From positions 558,001 through 622,000 of the forward strand of contig NW_026570233.1 in NCBI RefSeq assembly GCF_019649055.1: DNA of 64,000 nt, given 5' to 3'. The notes beneath the pieces are model-generated. The model saw only the letters and a list, made by a program, of their open reading frames with translations, was not told the DNA's origin and ran no database searches. Source of the DNA: Paramacrobiotus metropolitanus. Its lineage: Eukaryota > Tardigrada > Eutardigrada > Parachela > Macrobiotidae. The position numbers and the translations under genes are program-made. Positions 24,050 through 35,754 of this stretch are shown piece by piece. Numbering within the stretch: position 1 is the stretch's first letter; every line of letters starts with the position of its first letter.

Positions 24050-24140
24050 CCAGTCGGAGCTGTCCAGTAAGCGGCTAACAGAAACGCAACAGAGCGTGTC
24101 GGCTGTCTTTGAGATCAAAGCGCCCGATTCGCGGGGCCGT
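24050..24140. promoter_or_regulatory. Conserved promoter block of pair 1
   Basis: A stretch recurring upstream of all five A genes: GTAAGCGGCTAACAGAAACG, then CAACAGAGCGTGTCGGCTG and the near-palindrome CTTTGAGATCAAAG. It lies about 300 bp upstream of the A1 start and about 1.2 kb upstream of B1. The rest of 23769-25297 shows no gene. Confidence 0.65.
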
Positions 24141-25297
24141 CTATCTACCTGGCACATAGATAGAGTACTCGTACTTACAGCACCGTAGGTACGTGGCCAG
24201 TGCCTGAATAGTGCTCTCTCATAGGCTGCCTGGGCTTGTAAGGATAGCTCACAGCTGACATGCATATTGCTTTGCTTTGTACGAGTCGATGCAGACACAC
24301 AACGATCTGCTTAGATTCCCGGAGAGTGCATTGCAGACTTGCAGTCATATTCCAGGTTTTTCCATAACGATGTTAAGATTTACTGCATTAGTAATGACGT
24401 TGTGATTGGTGTTGGTACAAATCGGGAATTATTACTAACTGGAATTTGTTAGTATTATTTACAAATAGGCTGTCATATCGGCCATCGAAGCCGGCGACCG
24501 AACTGAGAATAAGCAATAGTCATGTGCAGGCGGGCCTGAGAGATTCCCTGTACAACACTTGCGCCGCTAATATTTCAGAAGAGATTGTACATAGGCATTT
24601 ACAGAGGCGTAAGACTTTTACGCTTGTATTACGATTTCTTCTGCTGGTTCAGCTATTATCCGCATACCAAAATGTAGAGAATCTATTTCTCTACAATTAG
24701 GTCCATAACTTGTTTAGGAAAATTTGAAATGAGCGATACAAGGAAAGTTTTACCGAAAATGTCTAAATCCCATTTGGGAGATCAGTCTGTGAACACCCTC
24801 GTTTGGCAGTGCCGTGCAGTAGCATAGCACAAGACTATTTCCTTTAATGATTTCTGAAACACTCTCATAAGGTTTTACTTGACAAATTCTACACTGAAAT
24901 GTGGAGAAATAAATTCTCTACATTTCACTGCCTACCTGACAGTTACAATCTTTCCGACAAACGTTGTAATCAATGAAATAACAATTCAAGCCATAGAGAA
25001 CCCAGTGCTATCTCTCTTCTGAAACATTCTGCGCACATGTGCAGTAGTATGCCCGCATGCACGTGCCTATGGCTCATTCGAAGCTCCAAAAGACAAAATC
25101 AGTAGGTGTAGAATAGCGCCAATGTCGACCTAGTGTGCGTACTAAAGGGTGAAGGCCTTCATGCCGCCCTTCAACATTAATAATAGTTTTTAGGTAGCTC
25201 TGTACAGTGTATCGTTTACAACTTTGAATGCATGTTTGATAGCCGAACTCACCCTGTTATCATCCTTACGATTATTTTGAATTCTTTCTCAGGAAAA

Positions 25298-27427
25298 ATG
25301 AGCGGATTACGGTTGGGAGTGGACATCGGATTCAAGAAGATCTCGATTGCACTGTACGAGAATGGTGTACCGCGTGTGCTGCACAGTTTTCCCTCCGTGG
25401 CGGCCTGCAGCAAGGATCACAGAGAATGGCATTTCGGTATGGACGCGCGCAGCTTCCAAGCGGACACCAATTACCGTTATATGGGTAGTGTTAAACTTAT
25501 ACTGTTGGAGCACGGCTACAGAGAGAAGAATTCGCTTGTATCGTTGCTGTTGGAAGGACTCTTTACTCACATTAAGATGATTGGGGAAACTGAACGGAAG
25601 CAGTGCCTTCAAGGCGTCGTTGTGGTTTTATCGCACTGTCTCGACACGTTCCATGTCGTCCGTCAAGAGGTGATCGAAGCCTGGCAGAAGAATGGCGTAC
25701 CGGATGTCTTCTGCATCTCTGATGTATCGGCCATTCTGCTGGCTTACACCGTGCAGACACTGGACCGGCAATCCCTCAGCACGAGCAAGACTGGACCGGT
25801 TAGTCTCTTAGTCTGCAATGCAGATGCCGAGCACTGCCGGGTGGACGTCTTCGAAGTGATCAATAACGATCTCGTCGTCAAATTCCTGAGTAATCATTGT
25901 GTTCTGTGGAACTGTTTCGGTGAACTGCGGCGGCGTGGTGTAGTCGCTGTCCATCAGCAGTTGAAGGGCGTTGGGATGCCCGAGTTGGATCAACGTTCGT
26001 GGGCGCAGCTGGAGCAAGAATGCTTGGAACAAATGTCTCTGTTTAACGATCCCCGGACTGACAAAGTGGCCATACGCGCCCCCGTTCATACGTATTTGGT
26101 TACTTACACGCGGGAGACGTACCATGCGGCGGTGGAACCAATCATCCAGTTCATCCGAACGCATGTCGTGACGGAGTTAACGAGGATCGGCATAATTGAC
26201 GCAAATACCGGTAACATTAGCGGAAAAGTGGAACTGCTGTTGGTGGGCGAGAATTCCCGCTTGGGACTGTTGCGGAGCGCGCTGGAGAGTGTCACGAAGA
26301 GCCAGGTGATTGCCGGAGTGGCGAGTTATGTGGACGATGCAGAGGCCTTTGGTGCGGCGATCGCCAGCAGTCTGTGGGGGAACAACGCAGATATCAATAG
26401 AGAAGTTCAGCTCTACCGACTGCAAGAAGGAATCGCGCTCAGTATGAGAGTCATACTAAAGACATTGCCGGTACGGGACGCTAACCTTATGGTACAACCG
26501 GCACGGGATGTCTTCATTAGCAACCGCCGTGATTTTGTCCTGTCCGGACGATTGTACATGGGTGACGGGAAAGAGGTCTTTGGCATTCTTGATTGTCGCC
26601 TGGTATTGTCTATGCAGAAGATAGGAAACTGCGAAGTGCACTGTTTAAAACTGGAAAACAACTTCAATGGTCAACCGGTAACGTACATGCGGATGTTGTT
26701 GGGGAAGGATGTCTGGATGCTGTGGCGTACACTGCAGCGTAAAAGAACTGATCAGACGGTCGTCGAATGTCAATATCTAGGGATGCAAGTTTCGTTCACG
26801 TATCGAGATAGCTCTGGCTGTAGTAATCTTGGATTTTTTGCGGATGACGCCAGCACTTATAAGCCGTTTTTAGAGGAGTACAAAGCCCGGAAACGAGAAA
26901 TGTTGAACATGTTTCCCTCTGCATCTGACGGTATGTTCACAGGATTTCAATCCTGAAGGACTATTGGTTTATGTTGTAATGTGGTTGCAAAATATTAGTT
27001 CATCTTTTTGGCGTACACAGTACACGAGTCACTACTAAGTACTAATCGTAAGCAGTGTATTGTTTGTTCAGGGGACAAATCTCTTCCTGCGTTAGAGTGG
27101 CCATCCGCGTCCTCCTTCGTTGCTCTTGTGTCAGACCAGCTTCCTACCAAGCATTCCCATGAAATTCACAAAAATCAGCAGCATCCAAGCATTGTAACCG
27201 TTAATTGTTCCTCCACGCGGGATCTCGTTGTCGTGGTCCAGCAGTGCCAAGAAGTAACCGGAAAGCTGCGAGTAATTGGAAACACTTTCGCAATCGAACG
27301 GCCGCATAAGATTCGCCCGGAATCTACTGAGAGGGATACAATTGTTATTGAACTGACGCCGCAAGACTGTGTTCGTGTTAGCTTTCCAAACGAAGCCACC
27401 CGCTGGAGTTTTCTTAAAAAGTGTTAA
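25298..27427 (+). CDS. Pseudo-ATPase Hsp70-like protein, array copy B1
   Basis: Exons 25298-26930 and 27072-27427 (phase 1) give 662 aa. The start MSGLRLGVDIGFKK is conserved among copies; an in-frame ATG at 25232 is ignored because an acceptor (TTCTCAG) lies between. The order of Hsp70 ATPase-domain elements can be followed, but signatures are degenerate: GVDIGFKKISIALYENG replaces the DLGTT loop, LLVCNADAEHCRVDVFEV replaces the GGGT loop, and VELLLVGENSRLGLLRSAL keeps the adenosine-motif pattern. ATP binding is therefore doubtful. A beta-rich middle (VQPARDVFISNRRDFVLSG) resembles a substrate domain. The separate last exon encodes about 118 aa with SSFVALVSDQ, HPSIVTVN, VVVVQQCQEVTGKL and VRVSFPNEATRW, a domain not recognised. 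It is paired head-to-head with A1. Confidence 0.8.
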
Positions 27428-28607
27428 TTTTTATAGTGGTAAGCATACTGCGACTGTATAGATTGTTGAAAAGCCGCATATTAAAGCAGTTATTGATTCT
27501 GGATAAATAGAGTATGAAGGTTTATAATTGTGTTCTTCTTTCTTTCGGGATTTTGACATAGAACATAGAACACCGACACTAATTTTGGCACATTCAAACA
27601 GGTTACGAAACTTACAGGTACAGTACTAGTACATATTATGAATGTCTGTTATTGTTTGATTATTTGAACGATGTACTGGTTGTTAGTGTTACTTGTTGTA
27701 TGAGAAGTTATACAGTACTTGTATTAAAACGATAATCCGCATGCCTCACTGAAGTCAAGAACAAAGAATTCAGTAAGCAAAATCCAAAATTTTGTTTTAA
27801 GTTGCTGACATTATCACCTAGTTTTATTTATTTTTTTATTTATACTTTTAATCATAGCTTTCAGCGCTAAGCAAGTGTTGTGCGACTAAGATCGTAATTA
27901 ATAAATCTTGCAGCTTCTAAAGGTTTTGATCGCTCGTCTTGTTAATCAGCCCTGTTTAAATCTTGCTTGAAATCAGCAAATTAAATTTTTTAACCGGTAT
28001 CCTTACTTCTTGAGACATTTCTCGAAAGGTCGCTTAAAACCGGACAAAATCAGTACTTTTTTACAGAGACCGTCACTTCTGGTGATGAGGAGAAATGACA
28101 TTTACCAAAATCTGTAATTCATCGGTTTTGGTGCTTACTGGATTCTAAACAAAAAAAGGTACTGTACGATCTGTACCTGCATACCGTCCATAGGTACTTT
28201 ATCTATAGTAGTAGTAGTAATTCGTAGTACAGATACGGACTGTACCTACAGCCTGAGGCTACAGGTACGGCAGACCGACTGAAAGGCACTTTTGCCGTCA
28301 AGTGGATCATTGTCAAGTCAATTTATACACTTATTAGTTATTACTAATACGCTGTATTCCCATTATTAATACTAGTACGCTTTATTCAACCTGATGCTTG
28401 ATATGATGTGCAATGCGTAGTGCGACACAAGTACGAAAGTATTGTAAAAAGGCGTGCACACCATACGTAGAAAATTTAATCAAGAAAATATGAGAACTTG
28501 CAGTGAAGCTTTAAAAATCGAAGCCATGAATGTTCATTTCAGCGAAGCAAAAAGTAATATATGCTAAAAACGTACCGGCCAACTTGGCCATTCGCAAAAC
28601 GCAATTA
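27428..28607. other. Tail-to-tail spacer B1-A2
   Basis: No gene is visible. It contains a short TAGTAGTAGTAGTAAT run near 28207 and several inverted GTAC-rich words near 28160-28260. It serves as the 3' flank for both genes. Confidence 0.5.
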
Positions 28608-30536
28608 CTAAACGACATTATCCAGGCGGATGTCGATATTCTTCTTGTAGTGGGCGATGTCGTCTTTCCCTTGCGCCGTCGCGTGCAAGATGTTGTTCCG
28701 ATCGATGCTGTATGTCACATCAAACAAACACCCTCCAGCTTTCCGCCGAGGCAGATCCGGAATGACAAACTGGCCAATGCGAAATTTGTCCAGATTAAAT
28801 CCGCGTTTACTTTGATACACATCGAAATCCACGCTAGCCTGATTATCGTAGGCTGTGACAAAAACTCTCGAAACACTGGCAGGATATGCTCTCCCCCGGG
28901 GAAGCAACTCGCGGATTCGCGTACTGCCGGCTTCCAGTTCGTCCACCACTTTCAGTCCATAGTGATAGGCGGTAACCTCCTGAACGTTGGTAGCCTGCTG
29001 ATTATTGATGCGGTAGGACTGCATGGCGGCGCCGCGAGCAATCGTCTCATCCGGATCGGCATCCGCGCACACCACTCCTTCCCGGCCGAAAAACGTCTGC
29101 AGGGTCTCTTTCACCGCCGGCATCCGACTGCTGCCGCCCACCAAGATGACCTTGTCGATATCTCCAGGCGCCAATTTAGCGGCTTCCAGGGCGTTCTTCA
29201 CTGGAACCAAGATGCTCGGCAGCAGACGGCCGAACATCCCGCTTAAGGTCGCTTTCGTCAGCTCTAAATTGTAGTCAAGGCCCTCACGCAGCTTGTGCAA
29301 GGTTTCCCGGTATGTGCCACTGTACGGACTGGCGAGGGCGATCTTGGCCTGTTCGGCGGCCAGTTTCAGTTTTGCCAAGGCTTTGCTATCATGGGCCAAA
29401 TCGATGCCATGGCGGCGACGGATGTCGTCCAGGAAATGCTGGACAATCTCGGCATCGAAATTCTCCCCGCCCAAATACATGTCGCCGTCGGTGCTGAGGA
29501 CGCGGTACTCGTTGCGGCCCTCCACCTTCATGATGCTGATATCCAGTGTTCCGCCGCCGAAGTCGAAGACTAGGATGGTGCACTGCTCATCCACAACGCC
29601 GCCGTAGGCGATGGCGGCAGCTGTCGGTTCGTTCAACAGGCTGACGTCTTTGAAGCCGGCCAGGCGGGCGGCGCTCAGCGTGGCAGCACGTTGCGTCTCC
29701 ATGAAATTGGCCGGAGTAGTCACTACCACGGAGGTCACCTTGCTGCCCAGGAATCCCTCGGCCATCTCCTTCAAATACCCCAGCATCGTGGCGCTCACCT
29801 CTTCCGGACGGATAACCTTTTCCCAAATAACGTTGCCGCTCTCACTACACTGTTCCACCTGCAAATTGTCCCATGTGCCAGTCATGTTCTTTCTTTTCAC
29901 ATTAGTACATCGTTGTAAGGTACTAACTGCAATATCTGGACAAAACTACTCGAAGTAAGTACGCTAAAGCACTGCGCTCTCAAACGATCGAACGACTTCA
30001 AACAATATGTAAAACCAAAACATCAAAATAATCTTAGCACACAACCATATTATTTACAAACCGCAGTAGTTTGTTTAGTTCTGCATTCAAAATAAATCAA
30101 ATAATGTAGTAAATATTGCAGCAATGTCACATGTACAACAAGACGATGTACTCCACAACAGTGTTATAGTACTCCACAACAGTGTTATATACATAATAAT
30201 TAATTTTAAATTGCGGAGGACCCTCACTCGTATCGCAGGGGTTCCGTTGTCGTTGATAATTGCAAAGGGCATCAGACTGCGTTCAGTCTTCACCGCAGCG
30301 TCGTAGAAGCTGCGTCCAATGATGCGCTTTGCATTGCGAATGGTGTTGCGGCTGTAGTCGGGACTCTGTCGCTTGGCGTATTTGCCCACCTCCATCCCAT
30401 CCCGCTCCAAACGCACCCAGGACGGAGTGGTAGTCTCGCCGATGTTGTTTTTGATGACTTGCGGGCTACGGCCGTGCTTATACACGAACAGACAACAATG
30501 CGTCGTGCCAAGATCAATTCCTACCCCGTCAGCCAT
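28608..30536 (-). CDS. Lidless Hsp70, array copy A2
   Basis: Exons 30228-30536 and 28608-29858 (309 and 1251 nt, phase 0, 369-nt intron) encode 519 aa, exactly the A1 layout. ATPase signatures are all present: DLGTT, LVFDFGGGTLDISIM, NEPTAAAIAYG, VILVGGSSRMP. The segment 29035-29218 is essentially identical to A1 22200-22380 at the DNA level, synonymous sites included, while the substrate-binding part differs (VSRVFVTAYDNQASVDFDVY against VTDVFHTSYDYQTEVDFSVY in A1). It lacks the lid, the EEVD and the Leu-rich linker. The donor is CGA/GTGAGG. A 24-bp duplication lies inside the intron (30149-30193). It is divergent from B2; their promoter region carries a MITE-like insertion. Confidence 0.9.
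30149..30193. repeat. Direct duplication in the A2 intron
   Basis: The phrase TACTCCACAACAGTGTTATA occurs twice in tandem. It is not seen in the introns of the other A copies. Confidence 0.85.
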
Positions 30537-30854
30537 TTTATCGAATTAATCTGAAAAACCAGTTTGACGAGGAAAACCGCGAAGTCGAAACGACAAAACG
30601 TCGAAGAGAGTAAGTACTCTAAACTTGAGATCAACGTATAAAGTGTCACTTACACAGACCGATACACAACGTATGGACTATGAAGTATGTGGTATGTATC
30701 ACTCAAACAAAATGTAAAATAGGCTATTACGTGTATAAGTAACGAACTGTAGAATACAAATTTTCCTATATGCAGATCAGTTTTCACGACAGAGGGATTG
30801 ACATGATAAAGCCCAGACTGATAAAAAAATGATGCCCACGCTGAAGTCACTCCG

Positions 30855-30950
30855 TGCAAACTGGAACTCCGCAGAAATCGGCTAACAGAGGCACAACAAA
30901 GCGTGCGGGTGTCTTTGAACATCAATGTCGGCGATTCGCGGTGCAGTCTG
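30855..30950. promoter_or_regulatory. Conserved promoter block of pair 2
   Basis: Contains CAGAAATCGGCTAACAGAGG, then CACAACAAAGCGTGCGG and CTTTGAACATCAA, matching the blocks upstream of the other A genes. It lies about 330 bp upstream of the A2 start. A CCAAT-type word (ATGGCCAATGGCACG) follows at about 30995. Confidence 0.65.
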
Positions 30951-31124
30951 AAAGTTCTGTGTGATCGTTGCGGCGGGTGGAGTTGTTTGGCAATGGCCAA
31001 TGGCACGTTTTGGACTTTGGTCGTACTTGGATGATACAGGATCATACAGCGCCTGTGTACCTACATACAGCCACAGGCCGGAACTGGCAGTCTACGCACG
31101 GCCATTCAGCTCACAGTGATTCAT

Positions 31125-31762
31125 ATGGCGTACCAAATACCTCACCCCCAGTAAATCTTAAAACTTAAAACAGAACACTAAAACGTAAAACACTAAAACG
31201 TAAAACGTATGTAAAACACTAAAACACTAAAACGTAAGACACAAAAACGTAAAACACTAAAACGTAAAACGTAGAACACTAAAACGTAAAACCGTAAAAC
31301 GTAAAACACAATACCGTAAAACTCAGAACTCAGAATCGTAAACCTCAGAACTCAGAATCATAGAACTTAAAACTGTAAACCAGAAACATGAAATCGTGGT
31401 TTTCGTGGACTTTAACAATTTTCACTTTTCAGAGTTCCAATTCCACAAGCCAATTCCAATAATATTAATGGAATTCTACTTAATTATTGGAATTAGGCGG
31501 TGATTTTGGAATTGGATTGGCGTTGGTGGAACTACCGTTTATTTTTGCTTAAAACATTGTGGAATTGAAATGCTGAAAAGTGAAAAATTGTCGAAGTCCA
31601 CGAAAACCACGATTTCATGTTTCATGGTTTACAGTTTCAAGTTCTATGATCCTGAGTTCTGAGGTTTACGATTCTGAGTTCTGAGTTTTACGGTATTGTG
31701 TTTTACGTTTTACGATTTTACGTTTTAAGGTTTACGGGGGGTGAGGTATTTGGTACGCCATA
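31125..31762. mobile_element. Foldback MITE-like element with 6-bp target duplication
   Basis: The ends are TATGGCGTACCAAATACCTC on the left and its exact complement on the right (terminal inverted repeats of about 26 bp). GATTCA flanks it directly on both sides (31119-31124 and 31763-31768), a clear target-site duplication. The arms remain complementary for about 250 bp and include a minisatellite of AAAACGTAAAACACT-type units. The centre is non-coding and there is no transposase. It sits between A2 and B2, which explains why that promoter region is the longest of the five. Confidence 0.9.
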
Positions 31763-32398
31763 GATTCAAGCCATTGCATGGCAGAGTCTCAGTATTAAAT
31801 CGCATATTCGCATTTATTTGAGGTTACAAGTTATTTTATGGCGAGTTATTTTGTCTGCACACTGACAGCACAGAATGCTGCATGAAATATAACAATTAGT
31901 CAATTACAAAATAGAATATTTGAGTTATTAATCATGTTATTTTGAATTCTGCCTACTGTCTGCTTGCTGGACTCATAGCTGGAATGTTATCATTTATGTG
32001 ATCGACTGGAATTACTTGTTTTATCGCAGTTTTACGGAGTGGATACTCGGAAGTAGCCTCCTATTCATTGTAAGCACTCACTAAGCAGTAAGCTATTTAC
32101 GTTGCTACGAGTATTTACGTTCGCAATTTCCTTATTTTTCGAGTTGGTTAGAGGAGCGACAGATTCCAATACTACTCGCTGTACAGTTAGTTCCGTTTAT
32201 TTATATTCGACGTTTAAAGTTCCGCTGTATCGGTTCCGCTTACAGCGCACCTGTTGCCGTTTCTTACTGGGCACAACCGTAAAAGTAAAACCAGCAGAAA
32301 TACTAATACCGGCAGTATCCCCCAGTTAGACTGCTACTGACCGCAAGCGTTTAGTAGCTTGGTGGAATTTCTTTATGTGATTTACTCTTCCAGAAACC

Positions 32399-34522
32399 AT
32401 GAGTGAACTGCGGTTGGGAGTGGAAATCGGATTCAAGAAGATCTCCATTGCGCAGTACGAGAACGGTGTGCCGCGGGTGCTGCTCAGCTTTCCATCCGTC
32501 GCGGCCTGCAGCAATGATCACCACGACTGGCATTTTGGTATGGATGCGCGCAGCTACCGCGCTGACAGCCGATACCAATCCCTCCCCTCGATTAAAGGCA
32601 CATTGCTGGCGTACGGCTGCGGCGAGAAGGATCCGCTTTTGCCGCTGCTGTTGGAGAAGCTCTTTGCCTACATCAAGATGATCGGAGAGACTGAACGGAA
32701 GCAGTGTCTCCGAGGCGTTGTTGTCGTTCTGCCGCATGGTCTGAATTGCAGTCCAGTCATCCGTCAACTGGTGATGGACGCCTGGCAGAAGAACAGCGTC
32801 ATGGATGTCCTGTGCATCTCCGACGTATCGGCCATTCTGCTGGCCTACACCGTGCAGACACTGGACCGGCAATCCATCAACACCAACGCATCCGAACCGG
32901 TTCATCTGCTGGTGTGCAATGCGGATTCGGAGCACTGCCGTGTAGACGTCTTCGAGGTGATTCAGAACAACCACCTCGTCAAGTTTCACAGTGGCCAATA
33001 TGTTGTGTGGAAGTGCTTCGCTAGACTGCGGCGACACCTGGTCAACGCTGTTTTTCAACATTTCAAGAGAGCCGGGATGCCTGAATTGGATCAGCGTATG
33101 TTGCTGCAGCTGGAGGAGGAGTGCGTGGACCAGATGGCGCTTTTTAACGATCCGCGGACCGAGAAAGTAACCATTCGTGCCCCACTACAGAAGTATGTCA
33201 TGATCTGTACCCGGAAGACATACCATGCGGTGGCGGAGTCAAGCGTTGAAGTCGTCCGAAAGCGTGTCGTGGCGGAGTTAACGAGGTTCGGTCTCATGGA
33301 CGCCAACACCGGGAACATTAAAGGGAACTGCGGCTGCTGTTGGTGGGCGAGAATTCCCGGTTGGGGCTGTTGCGCAGGGCGTTGGAGGATGTCACAAAGA
33401 GCCAGATAATTGCCGGAGTGGCGAGTTATGTGGACGATGCGGAAGCGTTTGGTGCGGCGATTGCCAGCAGTCTGGCGGGGAACCGTGCGAATATCGATAG
33501 ACAGGAACTGCTTTTTCGGTTGCAAGAGGGACTCGCATTCAATTTGGAAAAAATACTAAGGACTCTAACGTCGCCGCTTCAAGAGGCCCACGCTCTGGTG
33601 CAACCGGCTCGGGATATCTTCATCAGCGACGTCCGTCGGGACTTTGCGCTGTCCGGCGAATTATATATGGGTTACCCGAAAGAGCCCGTTACCCTTCCTG
33701 CTTCCCGCCTGCTGTTGTCCACTCAGAAGATGGGAAGGTCCAAAGTGCACTGTATTAGCTTGGAAAGCAGCGTAAACAGTCAGCCGGTGACGTACATGCG
33801 GATGCTACTCGGTAGGGATGTGCGGATTCAGTTGCGCAAATTACAGCCTGATAGGCCGGACGATACGGCCGACAAATATTTGTGGATTCAGGCGTCTTTT
33901 ACATATCGAGAGAGCGCCGGCTGGAGCAATCTCTGGGTTTTTGCTGATGACCCCAGTGCTTATGAGCCGTTCATGGTGGAATACGACGCGCGACGGCGAG
34001 AAATGCTGAACTCATTTCCTTCTGCAGCTGACGGTACGTAACCGATCGAAGGACTCTGGCGTATTTATGTACAAACAGTAGTACGATACCCGTCAAAGAC
34101 AGGTAACAGTGTACTAATTAATCACGTAATGTTTTTCAGCGGACAAACCACTTCCTAATGTAGAGTGGCCATCATCGTCCTCGTTTGTCGCCCTTGTTTC
34201 CGACCAGCTGTCGACCCAGCATTCGTATGCAATCGAGAAAAACCGTCAGCATCCAAGCATTGTTACCGTCAATTACAGCTTCACGCAGGGGGTGGTTGTC
34301 GTGGTCCAACAGTGCCAAGAAGTGACCGGAAAGCTGCAAGCGATGGAGAGCGCTTTCGTCATCGAACGGCCGCATAAAACCCGAGAAAGTACGGTGGATG
34401 GAGATACCGTTGTCATTGAGTTGACACCACAAGATTGCGTCCGTGTTAGCTTTCCCAACGAAGCCACTCGCTGGGATTTCCTTAAAAAGTGTTCGGTCTT
34501 TTGGCAGCTGTGCACGCTGTGA
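32399..34522 (+). CDS. Pseudo-ATPase Hsp70-like protein, array copy B2, with one apparent frameshift
   Basis: Exons 32399-34033 and 34140-34522. The first exon is one base shorter than in B1, B3 and B5: near 33326 the sequence reads AAAGGGAACTGCGG where the paralogues imply an extra A, so the frame breaks in the middle of the adenosine-motif region and resumes at once (VGENSRLGLLRRALEDVTKS). The splice phase at the exon end is correct only if that base is restored. The rest matches the family: MSELRLGVEIGFKK, LLVCNADSEHCRVDVFEV, VQPARDIFISD, and the last-exon domain (SSFVALVSDQ, VVVVVQQCQEVTGKL, DFLKKC). It is either a recent null allele or an assembly error; no other damage is visible. Confidence 0.75.
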
Positions 34523-35301
34523 TCGGCTCTGGGCCAACTTGACAGAGTGCGACGGTAATGAATAACCATAACTAATTCTGTTTTGAAATTTACAATAGCA
34601 CGAAACGCCTGTTGTTTTAATTCAGCGTGTTAATTATGGTTTTTTTGTGTTTACAGCAAATAGGGTGCATTTTTTGTTGTCAACGACTTCTTTATTTAAA
34701 GACAGAACTCCTTGTCAACTTCTTGTGTTGTTATTAAATGAAGATCGCATTCTGAACTGAAACCAGTAATGCATAAAAAGTACAGTTTTTCTCGGATTAA
34801 AATTAATTGCGACTGCATAAGGAACGCGCAAGATCCGCGTCCGCGGTCTACTCGTCGCGTAAGATCTTGTCATCGTCTCAAAAAGTATGGCAAATTGTAA
34901 TCATCTTTAGGTTCACGAATCACAAGCGCAACTTACGTACTCTACGGTAGCTTCCAAGTCATTTTTGTACAGTAATATTATCATCTTCTCAGCAAAACGG
35001 CAACAAAAAAGTCAAGTACAAAAGTAGCGCTATATTTTTATTTGTGAATATGCTTCGCACAGCGATACAAAAGTTGTAATTTTCCGATTTTCGACTTATG
35101 CATTTTTTCAAGGTTGGAAAACGTTATGAACACAAAGATGTGTTTAAGCAGTTCAATCAATGAGATATACGGCAAGCATAAAAAAGCGAAGCTGAGTTAA
35201 GTAAGTGCACCTATTGCCCAAGCATTTTACAGTACTTACCACTTTAGATGCAGTAAAAAAACATGCAGTAGAGACAAAAATACCAGTTAACAAGGCGATG
35301 C

Positions 35302-35370
35302 GCAACCATTACACGACATTATCCAGGCAGATATCGATATTCTTCTTGTAATGGGCAATGTGGACAGACA
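35302..35370 (-). pseudogene. Relic of an A-gene 3' end
   Basis: The complement of this stretch matches the last codons and immediate 3' flank of the A genes: it contains ATTATCCAGGCAGATATCGA on the plus strand, as in A2 at 28617 and A4 at 44712, and continues into TTCTTCTTGTAATGGGC. Nothing else of the gene remains. It lies in the unusually long B2-A3 spacer in the orientation expected for an A gene, pointing to a lost pair. Confidence 0.7.
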
Positions 35371-35754
35371 AGAAGCCATCCCACTTCCGGTATCATTCCA
35401 ATTTCCATTGAGTCGGTTGTTTTAGAACGATACTTCTACATGTGAGAGCCGCGGCGGATGCGATGCCGGTTTTCTTTATCAACTTCGCAATTTCCGAAGT
35501 TATTATGAAATTTTCTGTGTTGGCATACTATGTAAATTGGAATGTAAGAATACAACTGGTAGTACAAAAGTGTAAATACTGCGAAAAAATTCACAATTTT
35601 GCAATTTTACAGCTTTTGTCGCCATATGTACTGTACTACTTTGTACATACTGCTGACGAGTCGCCAAGTACTTACTGTAGATGAACCGAAGATTGACTAC
35701 TTGTACTCCAGCTCTGTATTTCTTATATTATTATTTGCACCGAGCGCGAAGCGC

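Noticed and set aside
25232-25297. Upstream in-frame ATG adding 22 residues to B1
   Set aside because: A conserved acceptor separates it from the start shared by all B copies.
28530-29607. Long plus-strand frames (up to 238 aa) over the A genes, similar in several copies (also 21812-22770, 38512-39419, 44744-45973, 52513-53688)
   Set aside because: They are antisense to conserved Hsp70 exons and mirror their codon usage; they have no start or splice conservation of their own.
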